This document shows positions 47,301 through 59,500 of a DNA stretch of 64,000 nt, in pieces. The DNA comes from Diplosphaera chodatii (lineage: Eukaryota; Chlorophyta; Trebouxiophyceae; Prasiolales; Stichococcaceae), in the NCBI GenBank assembly GCA_032358165.1, contig JAALGY010000015.1:2418001-2482000 (forward strand), given 5' to 3'. Made by a program: the position numbers and the translations under genes. Within the stretch, counting starts at the first letter, position 1; every line of letters starts with the position of its first letter. A model generated the notes under the pieces. The model searched no databases. It was not told the origin of the DNA and worked only from the letters and a program-made list of their open reading frames with translations.

Positions 47301-48100
47301 GGCAGGGCGGTTGCGCCACATGGGGCGAGGCTCGCACAGTTCGCAGCTTGTGCGCATTGGCATGGCCTGTACTTGCGGCGGTAGCCGTCATGTGCCTTGG
47401 AATCTGCCCCGATGTCGCATTTGAGAGTGACCACGAACTAGCCGATGGACCCGCATGACTGTGACTGTGATCGTACAGTGATGTGCACATATGACTTGCC
47501 TTTCTGAACTCTTTGGATGCATGCAACCAGCCGCTCGCCCGGCAGTGCGCCAGTGGTGAACACCACAAAGCCGTGCAGGTGCGCAAGTTCCGGCGGCAGG
47601 CAATCACCGGCAAGCTTGCACACGCCCTGCAGAAGGTATAGCAGCTTAGAGACCATGCTGTGTACGCAGGTAAGCATGACGTTTGACTGGCGCAGACTAG
47701 GTGGAAATACAGCCGAAATCGCAGCAGCTCTTGATCGGCCTGCAGTCCGACATTTAGTCGAGCTCACCTGGCCACCGAAGGCAAGGCTGTCGCATTCCAG
47801 CTCCAGCGTCTGCCCGGGCTGCAGTACCTTTGGACCTCCGCCATCGGCTGGTGGCGCCGACTGCTGCCGCCGGTTGCGCACTTGCGAGCGTCTGGCCGAT
47901 GCCCGTGCTGCCGCCGCCGCTGCGACTGCACTGCATGCTGTGCCACCGCGCCGGCCACATGCACGCCCTGTTGCGACACGGCTGTTGTGACCGCCGCATT
48001 TGTGGGTCCTTGCACAGCAGAGACCAGCGCAGTGCTCCAGCAGGTGGACCAGCTGTGGCAGGCCGCCACCCCGGGGGCACGCCGCCACTGCTTGCGCCAT
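44378..48100 (-). CDS. RNA (uracil-5-)-methyltransferase, TrmA/RlmD family with Fe-S cluster
   Basis: SAM-dependent enzyme forming 5-methyluridine in rRNA or tRNA. Ordered motifs: TRAM domain (PGQTLELECDSLAFGGQ, about 47.8 kb, and GVCKLAGDC...ALPGERL, 47.6 kb); 4Fe-4S cysteines in PCPHFGPCGGCQHQN (47.3 kb); RNKLEV (47.0 kb) with LGFVRPGHPKE (46.8 kb); FDISARSFFQTNSAQA (45.65 kb); SAM site DRVLDLFCGAGFFGLALA (45.45 kb); DPGRQGMSRRLLAWLAG; catalytic VYVSCNPATM (44.85 kb). The gene ends with YVQACDMFPQT, then an exon (44417-44378) completing SHVEVMAALSRLP. The first exon is Cys/Arg/Ala-rich and may be an organelle leader, so a plastid or mitochondrial rRNA substrate is plausible. TATATAAA lies only a few bases upstream of the ATG at 48100, so the true start or 5' exon is unresolved. 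Confidence 0.9.
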
Positions 48101-48882
48101 ATGCTTTTTATATAAGCCAGCTCGCAGCAGGCCGTGCTGTGAGTATTGGCTGTCAGCTGCGATCACGCTGCTTAATCTGTGGCTTTGTTGCAGCCTTCAG
48201 CAGTTTCCGCACCGGCAGCTCGGTCCAAATCAACTGTGCGACCCACGTGGCAGACTTGATGCTCATTATGCATGGACTGAAGTGAACCCCCTGATGTATC
48301 TACATGAGCACATTTGCCCATCAGCGCCGGACTGCCAAACATTGATCAGGCTCACAAAGCAGCGCCGGGAGGCTTTGACATGCATGCCCGTTCACATCTG
48401 GTAAAGCGGAAAGCGGACCGTAACTAGGACCGCGTGAATGACAGATATGGCAAGACTTGTTGCTCAACTTGCCAACAGTGAGCAGGTGCGACGTCGAGAC
48501 GGCACATCTCCGTATCATGCAGTCGTTGAGCTGGGAATCAACCGGACTCTAAGAGCGCGGATGCCCGCACAAACGCTGGCAGCGACGCTGCACACACTCA
48601 GCGTCATGGTTTGGACGTTGCTGAAGGAAGTCGTAAGCTCATTGATTGTGTGAAGTCTGGGTGGTCTTCATTGCGACCGGTGACTCCTGTCTGACAGCAT
48701 GTCTGACAGCTGTTTGCGTCCGCTTAGCTCCCTTCACCCCGACCAAGCGCCGCGTACGCGAGCTTCAACCCTTCCAATGCTGTTAAATAGCTGCTCAGGA
48801 CCAACACAGCAGTGGCACTGGTCAATGGCCGGCATACATTAGGAGGCCAATTTGCGGTGTCGGACGGTCCAGTGGAGCAGCC
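48101..48882. promoter_or_regulatory. Divergent promoter region, RNA methyltransferase (-) and MORN gene (+)
   Basis: About 780 bp between divergent start codons. TTATATAAA-like sequence at about 48107-48115 (minus-strand sense) is the nearest TATA element to the methyltransferase ATG. A 71-codon plus-strand ORF at 48438 has no recognisable features and I do not call it. Confidence 0.4.
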
Positions 48883-51800
48883 ATGGTGGAGGTCGCGAGG
48901 CCCTTAGACACCGCGGACCTCCGACGAGAGGTGCTGAGACTCGAGGAGGAGCTCAGGATCCGCCAGTGGCACGAGCAGCAGCTGGCGATCGCTGACGGGT
49001 ACGAATAGTGCATGGTTCAGTTGCCCCGGACAATGTGCACGCTTTCGGCACGACGCGCGTCAACTGGAGAAGCTGCAATGCGTCAACCGTTCAAGCCGCT
49101 GTGCAACTACAAACTATGTTGCAGCCTGGCACAGTCGCAACCTGATGCCTCCACATTATGTTCTGATGGGGCTTGCTGGCACTGGCAGGAAAGCGCTGCA
49201 AAAGTCTACATCCCCAACTGGCCTCATCATGGAAATCAGAACGCTCGAGTACTCAAACGGCGACAAATTTGAGGTGCAGTGCGCGCCCATCACATGACAC
49301 AGCCTGCGCACAGCAGGCAGCAATGCGGGTAGTTAGCAGCTTAAGGTTGCGACGCGTTTCGACATGCAGCAGGGCGAGGTGCTGGACACGCTGCGTCACG
49401 GAACAGGCAAGCACACCTGCTCCAACGGAGACACCTACAAAGGTGCCTGGCAGTATGACAGGCGTCATGGGCGCGGCACTGCAAGGTTTGCTCGTGGCGT
49501 CAGCTATGAGGGCCAATGGAGGGAGGACATGGCCCATGGGTGTGCTGCCTTGAACAGTGACAAACATCTTTGCTTGCCTGGCCCCAATCCTTTCAGAAAG
49601 GCCTGCGGTGTGCACTGCTGCATGTTCACCAACAGCGTGTTGATGCTTGACGCATCCCAGATCAGGACAAGCAGATTTTACCTATTGTGACAGTGTTGCT
49701 GATCTCGCAGGACTGGCAAGGCAACCTATGAAAACGGTGCTACATACGAAGGCGACTTTCAGAAGGACCACCGCTGGGGCTGGGGCCTGCAGCGGTTTCC
49801 TGACGGCAGCACTTTTGAAGGGGAGTGGTATGACGACCTCATCGAAGGTGATAATCAATCCCGGAGCAAAAGAGCATCACGGGCCTTTGCACATATGTGT
49901 GCGTGCTGCAGTACGCCATGCGCAACTCGTCATGGCATCAGACGTTCCACCATGCAGGCATGGGTCGCTTCAGCTACCCCGACGGCTCGTATTTTGAGGG
50001 CGAGCTTGGCAATGGCCGCCGGGTACGTGGCCAGTTTGTGTCAGGTACGGCAACGGATGCTGAAAACATGCTGGTGATAAGTCCGCACTGGTTGTACAGT
50101 CGTGTGCTTGGCTGGCATCCATGCTTGACCATGAAAACATGCAACAGGTGACGGAAGCATTGAGTACGATGGCACCTGGAGGAAGGACACATACCACGGC
50201 AAAGGGGTCATGGTTGCACGCGACTGTTGGAAGTTTACAGGTTCACACTGTACAATAAGGCTGCCGGTTTGCTTTAGCATGCATGTTGCAGAACAGTGTT
50301 TCGGCTGCACCTGTGCTGACACAAGGTCTACGAACCCTGTAGCACCCTGTAACGATCACACAGGTGAGTGGCGGGATGGTTTGCAGCACGGCCAGGGCGT
50401 CTGTCAGTACGCTGGGGGCCTGCACTACGAGGGCGATTGGCGCAGCGGCATACGTTGTGGCCGTGGCACGCTGACTGCGCAGGTGTTGCACTGTGTATGC
50501 GTGGTATGCACACACCCTGAATGCTGATGCTTGTCGCTGCACAGTGGCGCAAAGGTAGTGGACCTTCTCATGCTGAAGTCCTTAGGAATCTCAGCGATAA
50601 TCATGGAGGGCTCACCCGCTAGTGTGTGTATGGCCACCCGCACAGGGCTATCGATATGAGGGCGGCTGGGCAGACGACAGGCAGCATGGCCGTGGTGAGG
50701 TGCTTGCTCTAAGCGAGATCAGCTTGATGTCACAGTTGTGTAGTGACCGCAGAAAGCGTGCAAGCCAGGCATGCCTCAAACTGTAGGGCACAGCATGCAG
50801 AACACCGCAGTGCTCCACTGCAGGCAAGTGCCTGCTGGAGAATGGCGACAAGTTCGACGGCCAATGGCAAGAGGGCCGCCGCCATGGCACGGGCAGCTGC
50901 CTGTATGCCAACGGTGACAAGTGAGCAGCGCACACGGCATGTCGGATGAAACCTTGAAGGCTAGTCTGAACAGCAGACCTTGCTCAGGGCATACACATAT
51001 AAGGAATGTCAGGATGGCAGGTATACAACGTCGTCCTCAAAACCATGTTGAGCACTCACTTTGTGGCTGTGTGACAGATACCACGGCGGCTGGGAAGGTG
51101 GTGTTCGCAGCGGGGAGGGCACATGCGAATATGCAAATGGCGACATATACCAAGGTGTGGGGTACGAGCCTGTCTTGCCGCCCCTGAGCGACCTACAGCA
51201 GTTCCTACCCAGCATGTCCACACGCTAACATTCTGGTGCTCCAGGGCATGGCGCATGGTCACCTCTGGTGCAATATCGTGTGCCGCAGGCGGCTGGCAGC
51301 AGGACAAGCGGCACGGCTCTGGGCGCTGCAGGTTTGCCGATGGAATGCGGTTTGCAGGGCGCTGGGAGGAAGACGGATGGGTGCAGTCGGCGGCGGATGC
51401 GGCGCGCAGCAGCATTCTGGCAGAGTGCTTGCCGCTGCGGGCCACAGCCGGCTGCGATTGCTGCTTCTCAATACAGGCGCGCAGCCATACATACTGACTT
51501 GCACAATGTTGGGTATGGACAAAGATCAGGCTCTCTTGTGGGATTATAGCAGGCACATCAAGTATTGCGTCTCGCACCAGGACACAACTTGAGGGTCGCC
51601 GTCATGATTTGATATGCTTCCGTCTTGCGCCAGGCAAGGGACGACCTCGGCAACAAGCGGCTCACGGGCGGCGACGAGTTTGTCGCCGAGCTGCGGGGCC
51701 CATCAACAGTGTATGCCACGATTGCCGACGGGGGTAACGGCACCTATGGTGTGACGCTCAACACCACAACCGCAGGGGACCACCTGCTGCACATCACAGC

Positions 51801-53236
51801 AGGTGGAATGCTTGTGCCATCTGATACTTCACGATCAAGCTGCAGGACTGTGATCCAGTGGCCACGGAGGCAGATGCCTGTTTGCACTGCATAGATCAGT
51901 CGACACATTGCATTGTGCCAGTAAATTGTGACTTATGCAGGTGGCGAGGCGCTCGCAGACTCGCCATATGTGCTGGCAGTCAGCGCAGCTGTTGCAGCAC
52001 CCCGCAGATGCACGGCGACAGGCACTGGCTGCACAGTCGCCACCTGCGGTCACGTCTCACAGTTTGCGGTGGTCGTTCAAGATCGCTTTGGCAACAGGTC
52101 ACACATTCAGCCAAGCGTCATGCTCGCACTGCAATGGGGTCATGATCTACGGTGCAGCACCGGATAATGCATGCTGCGCCGTTGAATATCACTGGAGGAG
52201 GGTGGTTGATAATGCATTGAGCCTGCTATTCTGCCGGTGTGCAGGTGCTTCAATCCTCAGGCGCTGGCAACGCTGCAGCTGGAGGCTGAGTTGACCGGCA
52301 GCGGCCACAGCTGTGATCTGGAAATGGTGCCTGATGCAGCAGCTGGAGAGATGGCGTGCGCTTACACAGCAACAATACCTGGCATGTATCGCCTACAGCT
52401 GACGGCAGCAAACCCTGACAAGGATGGAGCACGAATGCACATTATGGGCAGCCCACACTCTATACAGGTTCGGGCCCACATGCAGGCAGCAGAGAAGCAG
52501 CCACCAGAAGCTGCAGCCGGGAACGCGGACGCAGTAGAAGGTGCAGCATCACCAGCAGACAGCTCGCAAGACCCACCGTCGCAGCCGCCAGCGCCGGAGC
52601 AGCAGCCCATCCTCGACAGGTCGCAGTTGTGGGCAGATATCGCCGCTGCATCGTTTGGTGCAGATGGTGTGATGGACGGCTGGGACTCTGACAACGAGCA
52701 GCTGCAGTCCAGCGAATCCAAATACCTTCAGGTGGGACTTAGCACATGTTGCATCAGGCGAATGCTTTCAGGCATGTCCTGCACCAAAGGGACGTTCTTA
52801 ACAGCGGACACACGAGGATGAAGCGTGCACTGCAGGCGCATCCAGGCGTGCCGGTGGTGGAGAATCTGGAGGACCTATGGCTGGTGTCCAAGCTACAGCG
52901 GGAGCGCAAGGCCAAGGAGCAGGCTGCCAAACAGCAGCGCCTGGTGCAGCTGCAGGTCTGCTGCGCTGGTTGGTGCTGGCCTTCAATATGCTGGTTGACA
53001 TCCTGCTGTGCAGAGATGTGCAACACCAGCAGAGTAGCCAGCAACATGTTGAAACTGTGGCATTGTTGCAGGGCGCGCTGCAGGAAAGATACGGAGACCC
53101 TGTGCCAGCGCCGCCACCCAGCAGCGTGCTGCCCAGTAGCGCACTAGTGGATGCCGAGGTTGCCGCACCAAAAGGACCCGTGCATGCACCGCAGTATGTT
53201 CCGATCCCCACGAGACTGCCCCCGCGCGTGGAGTGA
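48883..53236 (+). CDS. MORN-repeat protein with C-terminal filamin-type repeats
   Basis: Starts MVEVARPLDTADLRREVLRL, an amphipathic helix likely to form a short coiled coil; the frame joins exon 2 through GGAAAGCG after a GGCAG acceptor near 49190. Then at least ten MORN repeats (pattern YxGxWxxxxxHGxGxxxxxxG): YSNGDKFE, TYKGAWQYDRRHGRGTARFA, SYEGQWREDMAHG, TFEGEWYDD, RFSYPDGSYFEGELGNGRR, GEWRDGLQHGQGVCQY, HYEGDWRSGIRCGRGTL, GYRYEGGWADDRQHGRGEV, KFDGQWQEGRRHGTGSCLYA and GWQQDKRHGSGRCRFADGM (49.2-51.4 kb). Next come filamin/ABP280-like beta-sandwich repeats (51.6-52.5 kb): TVYATIADGGNGTYGVTLNT, a GEALADSPYVLAV end, FAVVVQDRFGNR, and GSPHSIQV. A charged tail ends TRLPPRVE, stop 53236. MORN proteins bind membranes or microtubules, often in cilia or basal bodies; filamin repeats bind partners. 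A cytoskeletal scaffold is inferred. Confidence 0.85.
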
Positions 53237-53496
53237 TGCAAGATTGGTAATGAGGTGGATGCTTGGACTGGCTTATGATGCAGCAGACAGAGGCCCCTAA
53301 ACCACAAACAACATACGCAGCACTCCCTCTCCCCCGCTCTCAAACAAGTCTGAAGAACTCCGCTCACACGTCCCGACTGACAGAAGCCGATGTCCCATGC
53401 ATGCCAGTTGTAGGCTGCGGCGTCCAGCACATTCATATTGCGCATTGTACATCCACGCCGCTCGCTACCAGCGCAGCAAACCAGGTCTGCTTACGG

Positions 53497-53515
53497 TTAC
53501 ATCCAGGCCATCCAC
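53497..53515 (-). other. 19-nt terminal micro-exon encoding the ATR FATC tail
   Basis: The upstream exon ends ATCTG before GTGCGC (53652/53651). The downstream CTGCCGTGCAG acceptor opens GTGGATGGCCTGGATGTAA. Joined, the codons give Ile-Trp-Trp-Met-Ala-Trp-Met-stop, the aromatic end typical of PIKK FATC domains. Reading through the donor instead gives an unrelated tail, so the splice is strongly supported. Confidence 0.9.
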
Positions 53516-56500
53516 CTGCACGGCAGAAGCAGCCCAGTCAGGTGCTTGAACAACACTGCCGAGGGTTGTACACCTCGCCAGCTGATGCCAGTAGGAGTAT
53601 GACCCACAACACTGCCAGAGAGTCTGCCACTGTGCAGTGCGGGAGGCGCACCAGATGTACATCTTGCCCAGGCGCTCCTTGCAGACGGCCTCGTCGATGA
53701 GGCGGTGCGCATGGCCCTCCACGCTCAGCGGCGGCGACGGCATCGACGACACGCCGATCACCGTCCCCGTCAGCCGCCCTGCAGATGCCACTTCCGGCGT
53801 CACCATTGCAGGCACCTCTTCATTTATTCGGAGTGGCCAGGATGTCACCACGACAGCGCACGATGGTGCTCCTTCAGCACATTGCTCCCAGAAAGAGCAA
53901 CACTGACGGTCCAGCGGTCAGGCGGGCTGCTGTGCGTGCATGGGCACCCGCGATGGTGGCGAGCGCGTCGCGGGCGTGCGGGTTGTCGGCGTCCGCGGCG
54001 GTGCGGTGCGCCGTCTTGGTCCAGTCCACCAGCGGGTCGTGCACAAACGTCTCCAGCACGCTGAGCAGCGTCTCCCGGTCCGCGCGCAGCACCTGCACTC
54101 AAACAGCGCTCTCCAAGAGCTCCCCCACTAACAGTGCTGCCTAGCACACCCCTCCGCCGACACTGCGGCAAGATGGCCAGCGCACGATGTGCATGGTCTT
54201 GCATGCCGGTCTTGCATGCCGCGCATGGCCTGCAGTGCCTCCCAACTGGGCCGCACGTCCAACCGCAGCACAGCCAGCCCACCTCCAGCGTGATCTCGCA
54301 GCAGCGGCGGAAGACGCCCTCCTGGCCCGACACCCCGAACGCGTCGACCATGTTCTGCGTCAGGCGGAAGGGCACCATCTCCGGCTTGGCCAGCGTCAGG
54401 CCCTGGTCGAACAGGCAGCCGAAGTCCACGTGCATCACCTCCCCCGTCTCCGAGTGCATCAGGATGTTCTCGCCTGTGCGCAACAGGGGGCATAACTCTT
54501 TGCTGACAGCAGCATAGTCACGCTCACACCTTTGCGGCTTCTGGAATGTGATGGTGCACACACTCTAGGTGCAGACTGGGCATTTGAGCAGCAGTGCCGA
54601 GCTGTGAGCGTCAATGATGGTGATGGCTCCGGCAACTGTGCATCCCTAAACACTGTACAACCACGCATGTGCCGGTGGAGCCATGCGCGAGCCCCGGGCC
54701 CCACCGTGGCGGTCGCCCAGGCCGCAGATGTGGCCGACCATGGACATGACGGCGGCGGTGCGGGTGAAGGCGAGGCGGGCGGCGTGCCACGCCGCCGGCT
54801 CCGCCCACCGCGCCAGGAACCAGCGGTGCAGGCGCGGCGGCAGCATGCCCAGCACCTTGTCCAGCAGCTCGGTGCGCTTCTTGTCCTGCGGGAACCATTT
54901 GATATGATCTAGTAAAAAGCAGATGAGCGGTGTCAGCTGAGCATGTGGATGATCGGCATGGATGAAAGATGCTGTTGTGGGTATTACTTCCAGTGCCCCA
55001 TGGGTGATGCATGCTTCCGTGGCAGTGCGTGTCTTACATGCTCTGCAACAGTATTATTACGAGTCTGTACTGTTCTGACGCACTGTCGTGACTGCTGCCT
55101 CGAGGGAAGAGCCGTTTTGGTCGGATTGCCATCATGAGCAGCAGTTTCCTTCGGCACCTGGTACTTGTGCTCGTGCTGCTTGTACATGCCGTCGATGGTG
55201 GTGTTGGTGCGGCGCGGGTCGTAGAAGCCCTCCTGCTGGTAGATGCCCTGCACCGCGCTGCGCAGCGTCCCCGTCCTGGGCACCCACTCCAGGATGCCGC
55301 AGTCCTCCGTCAGCGGCGTCACCGCAAACCTGGGGGCACACCGGCACACCGCTGAGCAGCGCTGAAGCGGAAGCCGGAAAGACAGCCGCCAGTTGTCTGA
55401 TGCCGTATTGCATTGGTCCACACCATCGCAGGTTCCTGTTGTACTTGCATCGGAGAGTCCCTGCCAAACACGTGAAGCTGACTGCTGTATCCAGCTAGGC
55501 GTAGTTAAAGTCCTTCTTTAACTACCTCTAGCTGGCAGACCATGAGCGGCCATGGGCGTCAGGACAGAGACCCCCATACCGGCGGATGGCGAGGTTGCGG
55601 CGGCGGGAGGCGGGGTGGCGGGCCAGCAGCCGGTTGAGGACGCCCATCATCTCCATCATGCGCGCGTCCTTGCGCAGGTCGTCCTTCGGCTTGGCCAGGA
55701 ACAGGTACTCCCCGCCGTCCGACCCCAGGAACTTGATCTGCACGCAGTCGGACAGCCGTCGCAACCATGGGCTTGTTGGAGCCGTTGCCACGCCGCGGCT
55801 GGGCATGGCCAGGGCGCCGTCTTCACGCTCAACTGCGTGGTGGGGGAAGGCACACAGCAAGGGCATGCATAATCCTAACCGCTGCCAGCAGTGCAGCGGG
55901 CGACCTGATTCCGTGAACCTAGAGACCAAGAGCAGCGGTCCAGATCGACAGCTGCTGCGAGGTGGGCAAGGCTGACGATCAGCTTCTATCAAGCACAAAC
56001 CACCTTTTTGGGCTTCTGCAGCGAGTTCATGACGTCCACATGGTCGGCGATGCCCTGGATCTGCACGTCATGGGCGAAGGGAGAGTGCTTGCTGTCCTTC
56101 AGGGGCGCTGGCGGCAGCATTGGCGTCAGCGTTGCCTGCAAAGCGCAGTCTGATTTTCGATGGCCGATGCATACTTACCAGCAGCGGCAGCGATCAGGCA
56201 GAAGCACAAGCAGCAGCCAAAGCATTGCAGCGAGCGGGCTGGCATGAAGCTGATAGATAAGCTGAGATTTGTGATCCAACAGGAAAGTTGAGTGTACTCA
56301 GGACACCTGTATGGGGACCATGATGCGCATGGGCATCATGCGCGCCAGCACGCTGAACTCGCGCTTGATGGAGAAATGCGTAAACCTGCAGTGCATGCAG
56401 CACTGTGTTGGTGACTTCAGGACCAGAATGGCTGACTTGGGCCCCATTCAAGCAGATGGTGGCATGCAGATCTTCTATGGTGTCCGCCTCACTTGACAGA

Positions 56501-59500
56501 GGTGTCCTTGGGCATGTGATGGCAGAGCTTATACAGCTGGTCGCACAGGCCCGAGAAGCCGGATATCAGCCCCTTCGTCTGCAGGCCGCAGGCAGCGCAC
56601 ACTCAGGGCAGCGCTGGCAGGCTTTGTGCATCTGAACTTTACCCGGCAGATCTTGAGCAAGCATGGCAGGAGTGCTGAATTGCATGCACTCGATTAGACG
56701 AAATGCTGCAGCCGACCTCTGCATTCTTGGACTTGCGCTCAGCTTCTTGCAACACGTCCACTGCAGCCGCCTTTCGCTCCGGTACCTGGGACTTGAGCAC
56801 TGCCGCCAGCTGCCACAGCGTCTGCAGGACATGTGTACGAACCGGTGAGCAGCATGGCCGGACAACACAAGAGAGTCATAGTGCACGACAAACCGGCTGC
56901 AAGCTTCCCTGAACAATGCCTGCTGCGCCCAACACTGGTACAGCCAGGGAGCGGCCCTCAGACTGATGCGAACCCGTGTCAGGCACCTGCTGCGGGTACT
57001 CCTTGAAGACGCGCGTGATGATCGTGCGGGTCACATTGTTGGTCTCGGGGTGCGGGTGAGTCATTCGGGAGCACAGCTGTGGCAGCGACACCAGCCACAC
57101 GTAGCACGGCAGCAGCCTGCTGAGCATCTTGATTGTGGTGTGCACCTGCTCAGCCACAGCCTGCATCTGGACAGACACTTGAGCGGTGTCAGCTACAGGT
57201 GCATGACCAGAACTGTGTGGCGGACATCGAGACGGTTTTCGCTCATCAACATGCGTGCATTGACCACACCAGCACAGCACTTCAGTGATGTTCCAATGTT
57301 GTGGTACCTGCTTATGGTTTTTGCCAGTGGCCTGGGTCCCGAAGTCGTACCACAATGTCAGCAGCCGCGGCAAGCTCTTGTAGATGTGGCGGTGGCCCAG
57401 CCGAATGGAGTTGGCATATGCTGTGAGCACCTGCATTGTGCAAGTTGAGCACGCTTGATGCCATGTTCTGCCCAACTGGCAGCCTGCTGCTTCCATACAA
57501 GTACACAGTTCTCTGGCATTGTCATGTTCAACAATGTCGTGTGCACGCCTGGGGCAGCCATTCGATGTAGGGTTTGTCCCTGCCAACATCTATGCGGGCC
57601 TTGCCGCTCATTCGATCCAGGCCCTTTTCGGTTGCCTGCAGGCCATCTCATGTATGCTGAGTTCAGCAGGGTGACACCCGATGCAAAAGGGAGTCCACGG
57701 CCATGGCGTCGGCCAGTTCAAGGATCAGAGGTGAGGAGGCAAACCTTGGCAGAGCTCTGCCGCCGCCGTGCATCGCTCATGAGCTGGTCCATGAAGTTAG
57801 CAAGATAGAAGTGGGGCTTCTCCTCGGTGTCGCCCGTGATGTCGACAGCCGCCTGATAATGGTCTGCAAGCACATAGCTTGAAGCCTGGTTTGCCGCAGC
57901 AACCGCACTTCACTGATGCATTGTTGCTGCAGATGCACATGTAGTCTGATGTGGGTATACATGCATGTATGCAACAACTTGAGAAGCAGCGCACTGAGGA
58001 TATCGCCATGGTAGCCCTGCCCACTCTCTGCCAGCCAGTTGGCCAGCAGCATGTGTGCGCGGGCATGCTGCTTGCGCCGCTGCTCCACTGTAGCAAAGCC
58101 CATCAGCCTTGCTGCAGGTTCGTTGGACGTGCTGCCGGCCTGGTGCTGCTCAACGATCTGTGTTTGGCTACTTCATAGTCAGTGCTTGGACGAGTTGACT
58201 TGGGTACATGGCTATGCACACACGCTTCTCGGATCCACTTGCCATGGACTGCAGTAGCAGGGCCTGTGCCGATGGTCGACTCCCGTCACACACCTGCTGC
58301 ATCTCCATGATGGCGCGATGCGGCTTGTCCATGGCCCACAGCAGCTTGGAGTGCTGAAGGGGCGCTTCAGGCACCCCTGCTGCCATTGCTTCCAGTGCTG
58401 CAGTGTTTGCGGCCTCGAAGTGCCCTGCAGTGCCATCAAATAATAAAGGTGGCCATCGAGAGAGGTCACGACCCTGTCACAACTTTGCACACATGCCAGG
58501 GCTATGCACATATTCATCCCACCGGCAGCGCGACACAGCTTTGCTTGTTGCAGCCAAGCCACGCCGACGTCCCCCGTCGCCCCGACCAGAGCGGCCAGCT
58601 GCCGCCGCAGCGACAGGATCGGCCCACGCGCCAGCAGCCCGGCCTGCGTGACCGCCAGCCGTGCGCCCCACTGCAGCCGCCGCTCCTGCTCATGCGCCCC
58701 CGCGTCTGGCACCTCCTGCAGTGTGAACGCCGACTTTGTGTCATATGCATTTCAGTTGGCTCAATGGTCGGCTTAAGTTGCAAGCCGGGGTGCATGAAGG
58801 GGATATGAGCTGCAACAGCTGCAGCGCCAAGCGTCACCTGGAGCAGCGCTGCTGCGTCGGCCACCTCTTGCAGCATGTGCAGGCGCACGAGGTGCGGGTA
58901 GGCACGGGCGTACGACTCCACGGCCGCCGCGCTGACGGGCGCCATGATCTCGTGCCGTGCGGCGGCCAGCTGCTCGGCCACCGTGCCGGCGTTGCGCTGC
59001 GCTACGCCCGCCAGCAGCCGGCCCATGCGCACCTGGCCACAGGTCACCAAGAGATGAGCGATGCAGTCTGCAGTAAGCACATGTCGACGTAGCACTCGAC
59101 ATGTATGGATGCAGCCTCCTATGACGCATGGTACGAGTATCGATATATGCTGCGAAACACACAAAAGTGCTGCAATTCTAGATGTCACACATCCATGCTG
59201 CTGCAGTGTCAAGGTCCAGCTGCACCTGCCCATATGAGCTGTGGTGCTGTAACACTGCGTTACAGCTATGATGTCACCTCCCAACGGTCTTCGGGCTCCA
59301 GGCTCTCATAGCTGGCCTTCGTGCGCTCAACATACGAGGGCAGCACCTCCCACTGACCTAGCCGCCATGCTGCTGCAACACCCACCGCTGCCAGCTGGCA
59401 CTTTGCAGCATCTGCACGTTTATCGGGTGCCACTCTGGGTGATCACAAACACGCCCAGACTGGCACATCATACATCATTGCGGCAACATATGAGGACCAA

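Noticed and set aside
48438..48653. 71-codon plus-strand ORF in the divergent promoter region
   Set aside because: No motif, no splice context and no supporting neighbour; probably chance.
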